A stretch of DNA of 64,000 nt from Pelomonas sp963422775. GTDB taxonomy: Bacteria > Pseudomonadota > Gammaproteobacteria > Burkholderiales > Burkholderiaceae_C. The position numbers and the translations under genes are program-made. Location: NCBI GenBank assembly GCA_963422775.4, contig CAUJSJ030000109.1:1-64000 (forward strand), in the 5' to 3' direction. This document shows, one piece after another, positions 41,926 through 50,030 of this stretch. Each line of letters starts with the position of its first letter. Positions within the stretch are counted from its first letter, which is position 1. The notes under the pieces were generated by a model. That model was not told the DNA's origin, ran no database searches, and was given only the letters and a program-made list of their open reading frames with translations.

Positions 41926-43920
41926 TTAGAAGTGGATGCCGCGCATCATCTGCTGCATCGCGATGGCTTCGGGCGACAGCCCCGACTTGCCCGACTTGTC
42001 GCCCTTGGCGGCCGAGCTGTCGGGGAACATGCGGAAGGTCGTGTTCATGACGATCTGCGCGATGCGCGGTGCAGCGGCGTGCAGCATCTCGCCCGAGATG
42101 CCCAGGCGCGTGGCGATGCGCACCGGCTTGTTGATGCAGGCCTGCGCAATCATGTCGCCGGCCTCCTCGGGCGCCAGCGTCGGCACGTTCTTGTAGATCG
42201 CCGTGGGGGCAATCATCGGCGTGCGCACCAGCGGCATGTTGATGGTCGTGAAGGTCACGCCGGTGTCGGCGAACTCGCTGGAGGCGCAGCGCGTCCAGGC
42301 GTCCAGCGCGGCCTTGCTGGCGACGTAGGCGCTGAAGCGCGGCGCATTCGTCAGCACGCCGATGGAGCTGATGTTGACGACATGGCCCTTCTTCTTGGCC
42401 ACCATGCCGGGCAGCAGGCCCATGGTCACGCGCAGGCAGCCGAAGTAGTTCAGGTCCATCGTGCGCTGGAAGTCGTGGAAGCGGTCGTAGCTGCTCTCGA
42501 TGGCGCGGCGGATGGAGCGTCCGGCGTTGTTGATGAGGAAGTCCACCCCGCCGAACTCGTCGTTGCACCACTGGATCAGCCCGGCGCAGCCGGCCTCGTC
42601 GGCGATGTCGCAGGCGAAGGCGTGGATCTGGGCGCCCTTGCCCGCCTTCTCCTTGATCTCGGCCACGGCCTCGTCGAGCTTGACCTGGTCACGTGCGCAG
42701 ATCAGCGTGATCGCGCCGGCCTCGGCGAACTTGATGGCGGCGGCCAGGCCGATGCCAGATGACCCCCCGGTCACCAGCACGACCTTGCCGCCGGTCGCGC
42801 CGCGCAGGCTGCGGTCGATGAACAGGGCCGGGTCGAGATGACGCTCCCAGTAGTCCCACAGCCGCCAGGCGTAGTCGTTCAGGTCGGGGCAGGCGATGCC
42901 CGAGCCCTTGAGCGCGGCCTCGGTGTCGCGGCAGTCGAAGCGGGTCGGGTAGTTGATGAAGGTGAACATATCCTCGGGAATGCCGAGGTCCTTCATCACC
43001 GCGTTCTTGATGCGACGCACCGGCGCCAGCGCCATCAGGCCCTTCTTCACGCTCTTGGGGATGAAGCCCATCAGCGCCGCGTTGATGAACAGGTTCATCT
43101 TGGGCGCGTGGGCGGCCTTGCTGAAGATGTCCAGCACGTCGCCGACCCGGTAGCCCTTGGGATCGACCAGGTGGTAGCAGCCGTTGCCCTTCTCGACCTT
43201 GTGCGAGATGTGGTCCAGCGCGTCGACGACGAAGTCCACCGGCACGATGTTGATGCGGCCGCCCTCCAGGCCCACGCTGGGCAGCCACGGCGGCAGGATC
43301 TGGCGCATGCGCTGGATCAGCTTGAAGAAGTAGTAGGGCCCGTCGATCTTGTCCATCTCGCCGGTCGTGGAATCACCGACGACCAGCGCGGGGCGGTACA
43401 CCGTCCAGGGCTTCTTGCACTCCTTGCGCACGAGCTTCTCGCTCTCGTGCTTGGTCATGAAGTAGGGATGATCAAGCCCTTCCGCCTCCTCGAACATGTC
43501 CTCCCGGAACACGCCTTCGTACAGGCCCGCGGCGGCGATGGAGCTGACGTGATGCACATGACCCGCGTCGATGGCCTGAGCGAACTCGACCATGCTGCGC
43601 GTGCCCTCGATGTTCACGGCGATCTGCGACTCCTCGTCGGCACCGAGGTCGTAGACCGCGGCCAGGTGATAGAGGTGGTCGATCTGGCCCTTGAGGCTCT
43701 TGATGACGTCGCTGGCCACGCCGAGCTTCTTGCTCGTCAGGTCACCGAAGACGGGGATCGCGCGGGTCTTGCTGACGCCCCAGTAGGCAAGCAGGTCGGG
43801 CAGCTTGGCCGCACTCTCCTCGCGCATCAGGAAGTGGACCGTGCTGCCGCGGCGGGCCAGCAGCTTCTTGACGAGTCGCTTGCCGATGAAGCCTGTGGCG
43901 CCGGTGACGAAATACTGCAT
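41926..43920 (-). CDS. Two-domain SDR resembling alcohol-forming fatty acyl-CoA reductase
   Basis: A 664-residue cytoplasmic protein with two Rossmann domains. The first (about 1-370) is an extended SDR with 'GATGFIG' (7-13) and 'HPYFMTKHESEK' (YxxxK). The second (about 375-600) is a classical SDR with 'GGSSGIG', 'NISSIGVL' and 'SAYVASKAALD'. Length, domain order and motifs such as 'HHVSSIAAAGLYEGVFREDM', 'GRINIVPVDFVVDALDHI', 'INYPTRFD' and the ending 'MFPDS...MRGIHF' closely resemble the Marinobacter reductase that makes fatty alcohols from acyl-CoA (recalled, not searched). The start at 43920 has AGGAG upstream. The open frame continuing further is spurious. It is divergent from the phasin gene by 207 bp. 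Confidence 0.85.
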   Translation of the reverse strand: MQYFVTGATGFIGKRLVKKLLARRGSTVHFLMREESAAKLPDLLAYWGVSKTRAIPVFGDLTSKKLGVASDVIKSLKGQIDHLYHLAAVYDLGADEESQIAVNIEGTRSMVEFAQAIDAGHVHHVSSIAAAGLYEGVFREDMFEEAEGLDHPYFMTKHESEKLVRKECKKPWTVYRPALVVGDSTTGEMDKIDGPYYFFKLIQRMRQILPPWLPSVGLEGGRINIVPVDFVVDALDHISHKVEKGNGCYHLVDPKGYRVGDVLDIFSKAAHAPKMNLFINAALMGFIPKSVKKGLMALAPVRRIKNAVMKDLGIPEDMFTFINYPTRFDCRDTEAALKGSGIACPDLNDYAWRLWDYWERHLDPALFIDRSLRGATGGKVVLVTGGSSGIGLAAAIKFAEAGAITLICARDQVKLDEAVAEIKEKAGKGAQIHAFACDIADEAGCAGLIQWCNDEFGGVDFLINNAGRSIRRAIESSYDRFHDFQRTMDLNYFGCLRVTMGLLPGMVAKKKGHVVNISSIGVLTNAPRFSAYVASKAALDAWTRCASSEFADTGVTFTTINMPLVRTPMIAPTAIYKNVPTLAPEEAGDMIAQACINKPVRIATRLGISGEMLHAAAPRIAQIVMNTTFRMFPDSSAAKGDKSGKSGLSPEAIAMQQMMRGIHF

Positions 43921-44127
43921 GCGGGTCTCCTGCTTATGGGTTTGAAGGCGGGTCTCGCCTGATTCTTCACCAGGGTTCAACGTACCCCGCTGGGCACTTT
44001 CCCCAGGAAATGAACAGTCCCATCGTAGAGCGCACTCACTAGGAATGGCCGTGTCGATGCGGGATGCCGCCGCTAAAGTGCCATCAGCCCTTTCAACAAT
44101 CTGCGCAAACTCGCAAGGACACCCAAC

Positions 44128-44853
44128 ATGGTCAAGAAGCTCCAGAAGATGGCTGACAAGAAGAAGGCAGCCGCCACCGCCGGCTTCCCGGCCGGCCTGC
44201 TCGACAGCGCGATGGCACACAACGTCAAGGACAGCGCCCAGCAGATCTGGGCCGCCGGTCTGGCTTCCTTCTCCAAGGCCCAGGGCGAAGGCAGCAAGGT
44301 TTTCGAGGCCCTCGTTTCGGAAGGACTCAAATTGCAGAAGAAGACCCAATCCGCCGCCGAGGAAAAGCTCAGTGCCGTGGCCAGCAAGGTCAGCGGCATG
44401 GCCGGTGACGTCGGCTCCAAGGCCGGCCAGCACTGGGACAAGCTCGAAAGCATCTTCGAAGCCCGCGTCGCCAAGGCGCTGAAGGCGCTGAACGTGCCGT
44501 CCGCCGGTGACGTCGACAGCCTGATCAAGCGCATCGACGCGCTGGCCGTGTCGGCCGGCCTGAAGAAGGCTGCGCCCGCCAAGGCCGTGAAGACGGCCAA
44601 GAAGGCCGTCGTCAAGAAGGCTGCCGCCGTGAAGACCGCCGTCGCCAAGAAGGCACCGGCCGCCAAGAAGGCCGTGGCCAAGGCCGCCGCGCCCGTGAAG
44701 GCCGCCGTCAAGACCGTGGCCAAGAAGGCAGCCCCTGCTGCCAAGAAGGCGGCCGCGACGCCGGCGAAGAAGGCCGCTCCGGCCAAGAAGGCGCCCGCCG
44801 CCAAGAAGACTGCCGCAGCACCGGCCGCCGCTGAGCCGGCAGCTCAAGCCTAA
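44128..44853 (+). CDS. PHA granule-associated phasin (PhaF/PhaI type) with AAKK-rich tail
   Basis: A 241-residue protein. Residues about 1-145 form an amphipathic helical phasin domain that coats polyhydroxyalkanoate granules ('DSAQQIWAAGLASFSKAQGEGSKVF', 'VKDS', 'WDKLESIFEARVAKAL'). The rest is a Lys/Ala/Pro-rich tail with repeated AKKA/PAKK units, like histone H1 and PhaF, which can bind DNA and help partition granules. AAGGACACCC precedes the ATG, and a TAAAGT box lies about 50 bases upstream. The next gene, a patatin-like lipase, starts 22 bp later and is probably co-transcribed. Confidence 0.92.
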   Translation: MVKKLQKMADKKKAAATAGFPAGLLDSAMAHNVKDSAQQIWAAGLASFSKAQGEGSKVFEALVSEGLKLQKKTQSAAEEKLSAVASKVSGMAGDVGSKAGQHWDKLESIFEARVAKALKALNVPSAGDVDSLIKRIDALAVSAGLKKAAPAKAVKTAKKAVVKKAAAVKTAVAKKAPAAKKAVAKAAAPVKAAVKTVAKKAAPAAKKAAATPAKKAAPAKKAPAAKKTAAAPAAAEPAAQA

Positions 44854-44875
44854 GCAAAACTAGCTCTCTCCCACC

Positions 44876-45988
44876 ATGAGCCAACCGAAGATCGGTTTGG
44901 CCCTGGCAGGCGGAGGCCCACTGGGCGCCATCTATGAAGTTGGCGCCCTTTGTGCTTTGGAGGAGGCCGTCGACGGCCTGGACTTCACCGCCTGCGACGG
45001 CTACATCGGCGTCAGCGCCGGCGGCTTCATCGCCGCCGGCCTGGCCAACGGCATGACGCCGCGCCAACTCTGCGCCGCCTTCATCGAGAACACCGCGGAA
45101 GCGCCGGATCGCTTCGACCCCGCCGAGCTGCTGCAACCGGCCTGGACCGAGTTCGGCGAACGCCTGCGCCTGCTGCCCGGCCTGCTGGCCGACGCTGCGC
45201 GCGAGGTGCTGCTGGAGGGCCGCTCGGTGCTGGGCGCCGTCGAGCGCCTGGGCCGCGTGCTGCCCACCGGCCTGCTCAGCAGCGAGCGCTTCGGCGAGGC
45301 GCTGCAGCGCGTCTTTGCCCTGCCCGGCCGCAGCAACGACTTCCGCCAACTGCGCCACCGCCTCGTGCTGGTGGCCACCGACCTGGACAGCGGCGAGGCC
45401 ATCCCCTTCGGCGCCGAGGGCTGGGACCATGTGCCCATCTCCCAGGCCGTGCAGGCCAGCGCGGCGCTGCCGGGCCTGTTCCCGCCGGTCGAGATCGACG
45501 GCCGGCACTACGTGGACGGCGCACTCAAGAAAACGCTGCACGCCTCCGTGCTGCTGGACCGCGGCCTGGACCTGCTGATCTGCCTGAACCCGCTGGTGCC
45601 CTACGAGAGTGACCGCCGCTCCACCGCGCGCGAGGACCGCTCGCGCCGCGCCAGGAAGCTCGCCAGCAAGCTGGGCCGCCCGGCTGTGCGCGCGCTGCAG
45701 CCGCGCATCCACCGTCTGGTGGACGGCGGCCTGCCGCTGGTGCTGTCACAGACCTTCCGCTCGCTGATCCACTCGCGCCTGGCGCTGGGCCTCAAGGGCT
45801 ACGAGCTGACGCATCCGCAGACCGACATCCTGCTGTTCGAGCCCGACCCGCGCGATGCCGAACTCTTCCTGGCCAACACCTTCAGCTACAGCCAGCGCCG
45901 CCACCTCGCCGAGCACGCCTACCAGGCCACGCGCGAGCTGCTGCGCGAGCGCGCCGCGGTGCTCAAGCCGCAGTTCGAGCGCGGCTGA
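44876..45988 (+). CDS. Patatin-like phospholipase
   Basis: A 370-residue patatin-fold hydrolase with an oxyanion loop 'AGGGPLGAIYEVG' (11-23), nucleophile S47 ('GVSAGG') and D214 ('YVDGALKK'). The Ser-Asp dyad is complete. No signal peptide is seen, so it acts inside the cell or at the inner face of the membrane. Its position right after the phasin gene suggests action on PHA-granule surface lipid or polymer (inference). The C-terminus ('LRERAAVLKPQFERG') appears whole. Immediately after its stop begins a broken livH gene. Confidence 0.92.
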   Translation: MSQPKIGLALAGGGPLGAIYEVGALCALEEAVDGLDFTACDGYIGVSAGGFIAAGLANGMTPRQLCAAFIENTAEAPDRFDPAELLQPAWTEFGERLRLLPGLLADAAREVLLEGRSVLGAVERLGRVLPTGLLSSERFGEALQRVFALPGRSNDFRQLRHRLVLVATDLDSGEAIPFGAEGWDHVPISQAVQASAALPGLFPPVEIDGRHYVDGALKKTLHASVLLDRGLDLLICLNPLVPYESDRRSTAREDRSRRARKLASKLGRPAVRALQPRIHRLVDGGLPLVLSQTFRSLIHSRLALGLKGYELTHPQTDILLFEPDPRDAELFLANTFSYSQRRHLAEHAYQATRELLRERAAVLKPQFERG

Positions 45989-45990
45989 CG

Positions 45991-46458
45991 CGCACCCGTG
46001 TGGGCCTGGTCATCCAGGCCTCGCTGACCCACCCCGAGATGGTCGAGGCGCTGGGCCACAACGTGCCGCGCGTGCTGATGCTGGTGTTCGGCAGCGGTTG
46101 CGCGCTGGCGGCGCTGGCCGGTGTCATCGGCGGCATCACCTTCGTGACCGAGCCCAACATGGCCATCATCGTGGGATCCATCATCTTCGTGGTGGTGGTG
46201 GTGGGCGGCATCGGCTCGCTGGCGGGTGCCTTCGTCGGCTCGCTGGTCATCGGCCTGCTGCAGACGCTGCCGTTGACCGTCGATGGATCGCTCGCCTCCC
46301 TGCTGACGTCCATGGGCATGACGGTCACGCCGTCCACCCCGGGCTACCCGGTCCTGCGCCTGGCGCTGAAGGACGTGGCGCAGATCCTGCCGTACCTGCT
46401 GATGGTGTTGATCCTGATCTTCCGGCCCAAGGGCCTGCTGGGCACGCGAGAAGACTGA
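45991..46458 (+). pseudogene. livH: LivH-type branched-chain amino-acid permease, 5' half missing
   Basis: The frame holds only the C-terminal half of a LivH permease. It starts abruptly at 'RTRVGLVIQASLTHPEMVEALG' and runs through 'VFGSGCALAALAGVIGGITF', 'GSIIFVVVVVGGIGSLAGAF' and 'LPYLLMVLILIFRPKGLLGTRED'. Family proteins are about 290-310 residues; at most 155 remain, with about four of the usual helices. The break coincides with the patatin stop at 45988, with no space for the missing 5' part. A GTG at 46000 could start a short protein, but it would lack half the pore. Most likely a deletion or assembly collapse. Confidence 0.8.
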
Positions 46459-46462
46459 AGTC

Positions 46463-47830
46463 ATGAAGCCCCCACGTTCACTTCGCTCACTTCCCCCCGA
46501 GGGGGCGTCGGCCTCGCTTGGGGCGGCCCGGCGGGAGTCCAAGCCCACCTTCTACGAGTTCAAGCCCTACAACGTCGGACGCTGGATCGTTTGGGGCTTC
46601 TTCGCGCTCATCCTCATCGTCGCCCCGCGCATCTGGACCACGGGCCTGGCGCAGACCATGCTCACGCAGATGGGCATCGGTGTCATCGCCTGCCTGGCCT
46701 ACAACATCCTGCTGGGTCAGGGCGGCATGCTCAGCTTCGGGCACGCCGTTTACAGCGGCATGGGGGCGTTCCTGGCCATCCACACGCTGAACATGGCCAG
46801 CCACGGCACCTGGAACATCCCGGTCAGCCTGATCCCACTCGTCGGCGGCGCGGCCGGTCTGGTGTTCGCCGCGCTGCTGGGCTATGTGTCGACGAAGAAG
46901 GCCGGCACGCCCTTCGCGATGATCACGCTGGGCATCGGCGAGCTGGTGTTCGCGTTGGCGCTGATGCTGCCCGAGTTCTCGGGCGGCGAGGGCGGCGTGT
47001 CCAGCAATCGCGTCATCGGCAAGCCGCTGATGGGCATCAGCTTCGGGCCGCAGATCCAGGTCTACTACCTCGTCGCCGCCTACTGCTTCATCTGCACCGC
47101 CGCGATGTTCGCGCTGACGCGCACGCCACTGGGCCGCATGCTCAACGCCGTGCGCGACAACCCCGAGCGCGTCGAGTTCATCGGCTACGACACGCACTGG
47201 GTACGCTTCATGGCCTTCACGATCTCGGGCTTCTTCGCCGGCATCGCGGGTGGCCTGGGCGCCATCAACACCGAGATCGTCAACGGCGAGGTGCTGCATG
47301 CGTCGCGGTCGGGGGCCTATCTGCTCTTCACCTTCCTGGGCGGCGCCACCTTCTTCTTCGGGCCCGTCATCGGCGCCGTGCTGATGGTGTTTGCCGGCGT
47401 GCTGCTGTCGGAGCTGACGAGCGCCTGGCTGCTCTACCTGGGCCTGGTCTTCCTCTTCATGGTGATGTACGCGCCCGGCGGCGTGGCCAGCCTGATCCTG
47501 ATGAACCTGCGCGTGGCGGCCTTCGGCAAGCTCAAGAAGCTCTGGACCTCCTACCTCGCGCTGGCCGGCACCGCGCTGGCCGCGCTGGTGGGCGCGGCGG
47601 CCATGATCGAAATGGTCTACCACCGTCAGTTGAACGAGGCCCTGGGCCCCGAGATGCGCTTCATGGGCGCGACGCTGAACAGCGCCGGCGTGGATGCCTG
47701 GTTCGGTTCGGCGCTGCTGCTGGTCGTTGGCGTCGCGATGTTCGAACTGGTGCGCCGCAGCTACGTGCACGAATGGGGCGAGATCCAGGAAGACATCGAA
47801 AAGGAAATCAAGCGGAGGGAGGCGCTGTGA
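46463..47830 (+). CDS. livM: LivM-type branched-chain amino-acid ABC permease
   Basis: A 455-residue inner-membrane permease with about ten helices: 'GIGVIACLAYNILLGQGGMLSFGHAVYSGMG', 'TPFAMITLGIGELVFALALM', 'RTPLGRMLNAVRDNPERVEFIGYD' (cytoplasmic loop contacting the ATPase) and 'LLFTFLGGATFFFGP'. A second hydrophobic C-terminal extension (about 360-440) is longer than enteric LivM. Residues about 3-25 are encoded by an interspersed GC-rich repeat (46466-46536) inserted in frame just after the ATG, so homologues probably begin near 'KPTFYEFKPYNVGRW'. The stop overlaps livG by GTGA. Confidence 0.92.
   Translation: MKPPRSLRSLPPEGASASLGAARRESKPTFYEFKPYNVGRWIVWGFFALILIVAPRIWTTGLAQTMLTQMGIGVIACLAYNILLGQGGMLSFGHAVYSGMGAFLAIHTLNMASHGTWNIPVSLIPLVGGAAGLVFAALLGYVSTKKAGTPFAMITLGIGELVFALALMLPEFSGGEGGVSSNRVIGKPLMGISFGPQIQVYYLVAAYCFICTAAMFALTRTPLGRMLNAVRDNPERVEFIGYDTHWVRFMAFTISGFFAGIAGGLGAINTEIVNGEVLHASRSGAYLLFTFLGGATFFFGPVIGAVLMVFAGVLLSELTSAWLLYLGLVFLFMVMYAPGGVASLILMNLRVAAFGKLKKLWTSYLALAGTALAALVGAAAMIEMVYHRQLNEALGPEMRFMGATLNSAGVDAWFGSALLLVVGVAMFELVRRSYVHEWGEIQEDIEKEIKRREAL
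46466..46536. repeat. GC-rich interspersed repeat inserted in the livM 5' end
   Basis: The stretch carries TTCGCTCAC, CCCCCCGAGGGGG (a short palindrome) and GGGGCGGCCCGGCGGG. I recognise this layout from an intergenic repeat common in Burkholderiales genomes. Here it sits inside the first 25 codons of livM without breaking the frame. Confidence 0.7.
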
Positions 47831-48609
47831 GCACGACGACATCTGCCTTCGCGGTCGAGCTGCGCGATGTGCGCAAGAGCTTCGGCAAGAGCGAGATCAT
47901 CCGCGGCGCCAACCTGGCCGTGCAGGCCGGCGAGCGCGTGGCCATCATCGGCCCCAACGGCGCGGGCAAGAGCACGCTGTTCAACCTGATCAGCGGCCGC
48001 TTCGCACCGACCTCGGGCCAGATCCATCTGCATGGCCAGCGCATCGATGGCCGCAAGCCTTACGAGATCAACCGGCAAGGCCTGTCGCGCAGCTTCCAGG
48101 TGTCCAACCTGTTCACGCGCCTGAGCGTGTTCGAGAACATCCGTTGCGCCGTGCTGTGGAGCCTGGGCCATCGCTACGCGTTCTGGAAGTTCCTGGCGGA
48201 CCTCGATGACGCCAACGACCGCACCGAGCAGATCCTGGAGATGATCAAGCTCGACAAGAAGCGCGACGTGCTCGCCATGAGCCTGACCTACGCCGAGGCG
48301 CGGGCGCTGGAGATCGGCATCACCATCGCCGGCGGCGCCAGCGTCATCCTGCTGGACGAGCCCACGGCGGGCATGAGCAAGAGCGAGACCAAGCGCTTCA
48401 TCCAGCTGATCCGCGAGGTGACGGTGGGCAAGACGCTGCTGACCGTGGAGCACGACATGGGTGTGGTGTTCGGCCTGGCCGACAAGATCGCCGTGCTGGT
48501 TTATGGCGAGGTCATTGCCTTCGACGTGCCGGACGCGGTGCGTGCGAATGCACGCGTGCAGGAGGCCTACCTGGGCTCGGTACTGGCTGAAACCCAGGCG
48601 GCGGCATGA
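47827..48609 (+). CDS. livG: LivG-type ABC ATP-binding protein
   Basis: A 260-residue ATPase of the branched-chain amino-acid (or amide/urea-like) ABC transporter. It has Walker A 'GPNGAGKST', Q-loop in 'GLSRSFQVSNLFTRLSVFENI', Walker B 'VILLDEPTAGMSKSE' and H-loop 'LTVEHDMGVVF'. The signature motif is 'LTYAEAR' rather than the usual LSYGEQ or LSGGQ, so it is unorthodox. The GTG start 47827 overlaps the livM stop (GTGA), and the stop overlaps the livF start (ATGA). Confidence 0.93.
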   Translation: MSTTTSAFAVELRDVRKSFGKSEIIRGANLAVQAGERVAIIGPNGAGKSTLFNLISGRFAPTSGQIHLHGQRIDGRKPYEINRQGLSRSFQVSNLFTRLSVFENIRCAVLWSLGHRYAFWKFLADLDDANDRTEQILEMIKLDKKRDVLAMSLTYAEARALEIGITIAGGASVILLDEPTAGMSKSETKRFIQLIREVTVGKTLLTVEHDMGVVFGLADKIAVLVYGEVIAFDVPDAVRANARVQEAYLGSVLAETQAAA

Positions 48610-49316
48610 GCGCGGGTCGTCAACTCAAGCTGGACAACGTCCACGCCTTCTACGGCAAGAGCCACGTGCTGCACGGCGTCAGCATGCAGGTCAACCCGGG
48701 CGAGATCGTCAGCCTGCTGGGCCGCAACGGCGCGGGCCGCTCGACGACGGTCAAGACCATCATGGGCCAGGTCGATGCCAAGGGTTCGGTGCGCTGGGGC
48801 GACGCGGAGCTGGTCGGCCGCAAGGCCTACGAGATCGCCCATCTGGGCCTGGGCTATGTGCCCGAGAACCGCGACATCTTCCCCAAGCTCACCGTGCACC
48901 AGAACCTGCTGCTCGGGCAGAAGTCCGGCGCGAAGAACCCGCGCTGGGACTTTGAGGACATGTACAAGATGTTCCCGCGCCTCAAGGAGCGCCAGCACAC
49001 CGAGGCCGGCGTGCTGTCCGGCGGCGAGCAGCAGATGCTGACCCTGTGCCGCACGCTGATGGGCGACCCCGACCTGATCATGATCGACGAGCCCACCGAG
49101 GGCCTGGCGCCCAAGATCGTCGAGCTGGTGGCCGAGTACCTGAAGGCGCTCAAGGACCGTGGCATCGCGGTGCTGCTCGTCGAGCAGAAGCTCGCCATCG
49201 CGCTGGAGATCTCCGAGCGCTGCTACGTGATGGGTCATGGCCGCATCGTCTTCGAGGGTTCGCCGGCGGAGCTGCGCGCCAACGCCTACGTCCGCAAGGA
49301 GTGGCTGGAGGTGTGA
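48606..49316 (+). CDS. livF: LivF-type ABC ATP-binding protein with Arg in the Walker A motif
   Basis: A 236-residue ATPase, partner of LivG. It has 'LLGRNGAGRSTT' at the Walker A position (R45 where Lys is usual), 'GYVPENRDIFPKLTVHQNL', signature 'VLSGGEQQMLTLCRTLM', Walker B 'LIMIDEPTEGLAP' and H-loop-region 'LLVEQKLAIALEI' (His is Gln, as in other LivF proteins). The K-to-R change may weaken ATP hydrolysis, although similar Arg variants occur in some homologues as I recall. It ends the Liv operon. Confidence 0.93.
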   Translation: MSAGRQLKLDNVHAFYGKSHVLHGVSMQVNPGEIVSLLGRNGAGRSTTVKTIMGQVDAKGSVRWGDAELVGRKAYEIAHLGLGYVPENRDIFPKLTVHQNLLLGQKSGAKNPRWDFEDMYKMFPRLKERQHTEAGVLSGGEQQMLTLCRTLMGDPDLIMIDEPTEGLAPKIVELVAEYLKALKDRGIAVLLVEQKLAIALEISERCYVMGHGRIVFEGSPAELRANAYVRKEWLEV

Positions 49317-49341
49317 GGGCGTAGCCCTCGCGGGGGCGGCA

Positions 49342-49851
49342 TCACGCGCCTTGCCGAACTGCCAGGCTGCGCTGCGCGGCCTCCGCCAGCTCGGTGCCCG
49401 TGAGGCCGGCTTCCGGGAAGACGGCTTCGCCCATGGCCACGGCCAGGTAGGCCAGCCGGCCTTCCAGCTCGTAGGCCCCCGTGAGCGTCTGCCTGAGCCT
49501 GGGCGCCACCAGCGCCGCTTCCGCGCTGCCGGCACCGGGCAGCAGCACGGCAAAGCCCTGCGAACCCACCTGCACCACCTCGTCGGTGCCGCGCACGCGG
49601 TTGCGCACGCGCAGGCTCGCCGTGCGCAGCAGCGCAGCTGTCACGTCGGTGGCGTCGGCGCGTGGCGAGGGCAGCGGGTCGAGCTCGATCCACAGCATGG
49701 CCAACTGCTCGCCGGCGCGCCTGCAGCGCACCAGGCGGCGCGACAGGTAGGGCGCAAGGTCGGCCAGCGACCCCACCAGCGGCAGCGCGGGTGCATAGCC
49801 GTCGCGGCCGGTGGGGCAGTCATCTTGCGGAACGAGGTGGGTGACGGACAT
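49342..49851 (-). CDS. Degenerate GGDEF-like domain protein
   Basis: A 169-residue cytoplasmic protein. The core ('AMLWIELDPLPSPRADATDV', 'LLRTASLRVRNRVRGTDEVVQVGSQG', 'FAVLLPGAGSAEAALVAPRLR') follows the layout of a diguanylate cyclase domain. The GGDEF signature is 'GSQGF', however, so catalysis is unlikely. It may bind c-di-GMP or a protein partner, or be a vestige. ATG 49851 is supported by CTGGAG upstream; a longer frame to 49911 is less likely. It is convergent with livF. Confidence 0.72.
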   Translation of the reverse strand: MSVTHLVPQDDCPTGRDGYAPALPLVGSLADLAPYLSRRLVRCRRAGEQLAMLWIELDPLPSPRADATDVTAALLRTASLRVRNRVRGTDEVVQVGSQGFAVLLPGAGSAEAALVAPRLRQTLTGAYELEGRLAYLAVAMGEAVFPEAGLTGTELAEAAQRSLAVRQGA

Positions 49852-50030
49852 GGGCGGCTCCAGGGGGTCTGGCCTCCGCCCGCCGCTGGTGCCGCGCAAA
49901 GAGGCCTTCAATCTCTAGAACGCCGCCCCGTGCAGGAACCCGACATCGCCACGAGAAAATCTTTCGGCCCCGCCTGACGCCCGCGTTTGCACTGGCCGTT
50001 CGACCCCCTCGGGGCGGCTAGAGTGCGCCG

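Noticed and set aside
44560..44850. The AAGAAGGC-type repeats considered as a DNA tandem repeat or CRISPR-like array
   Set aside because: They are codon-level repeats coding the Lys/Ala/Pro tail of the phasin; spacers of constant length are absent.
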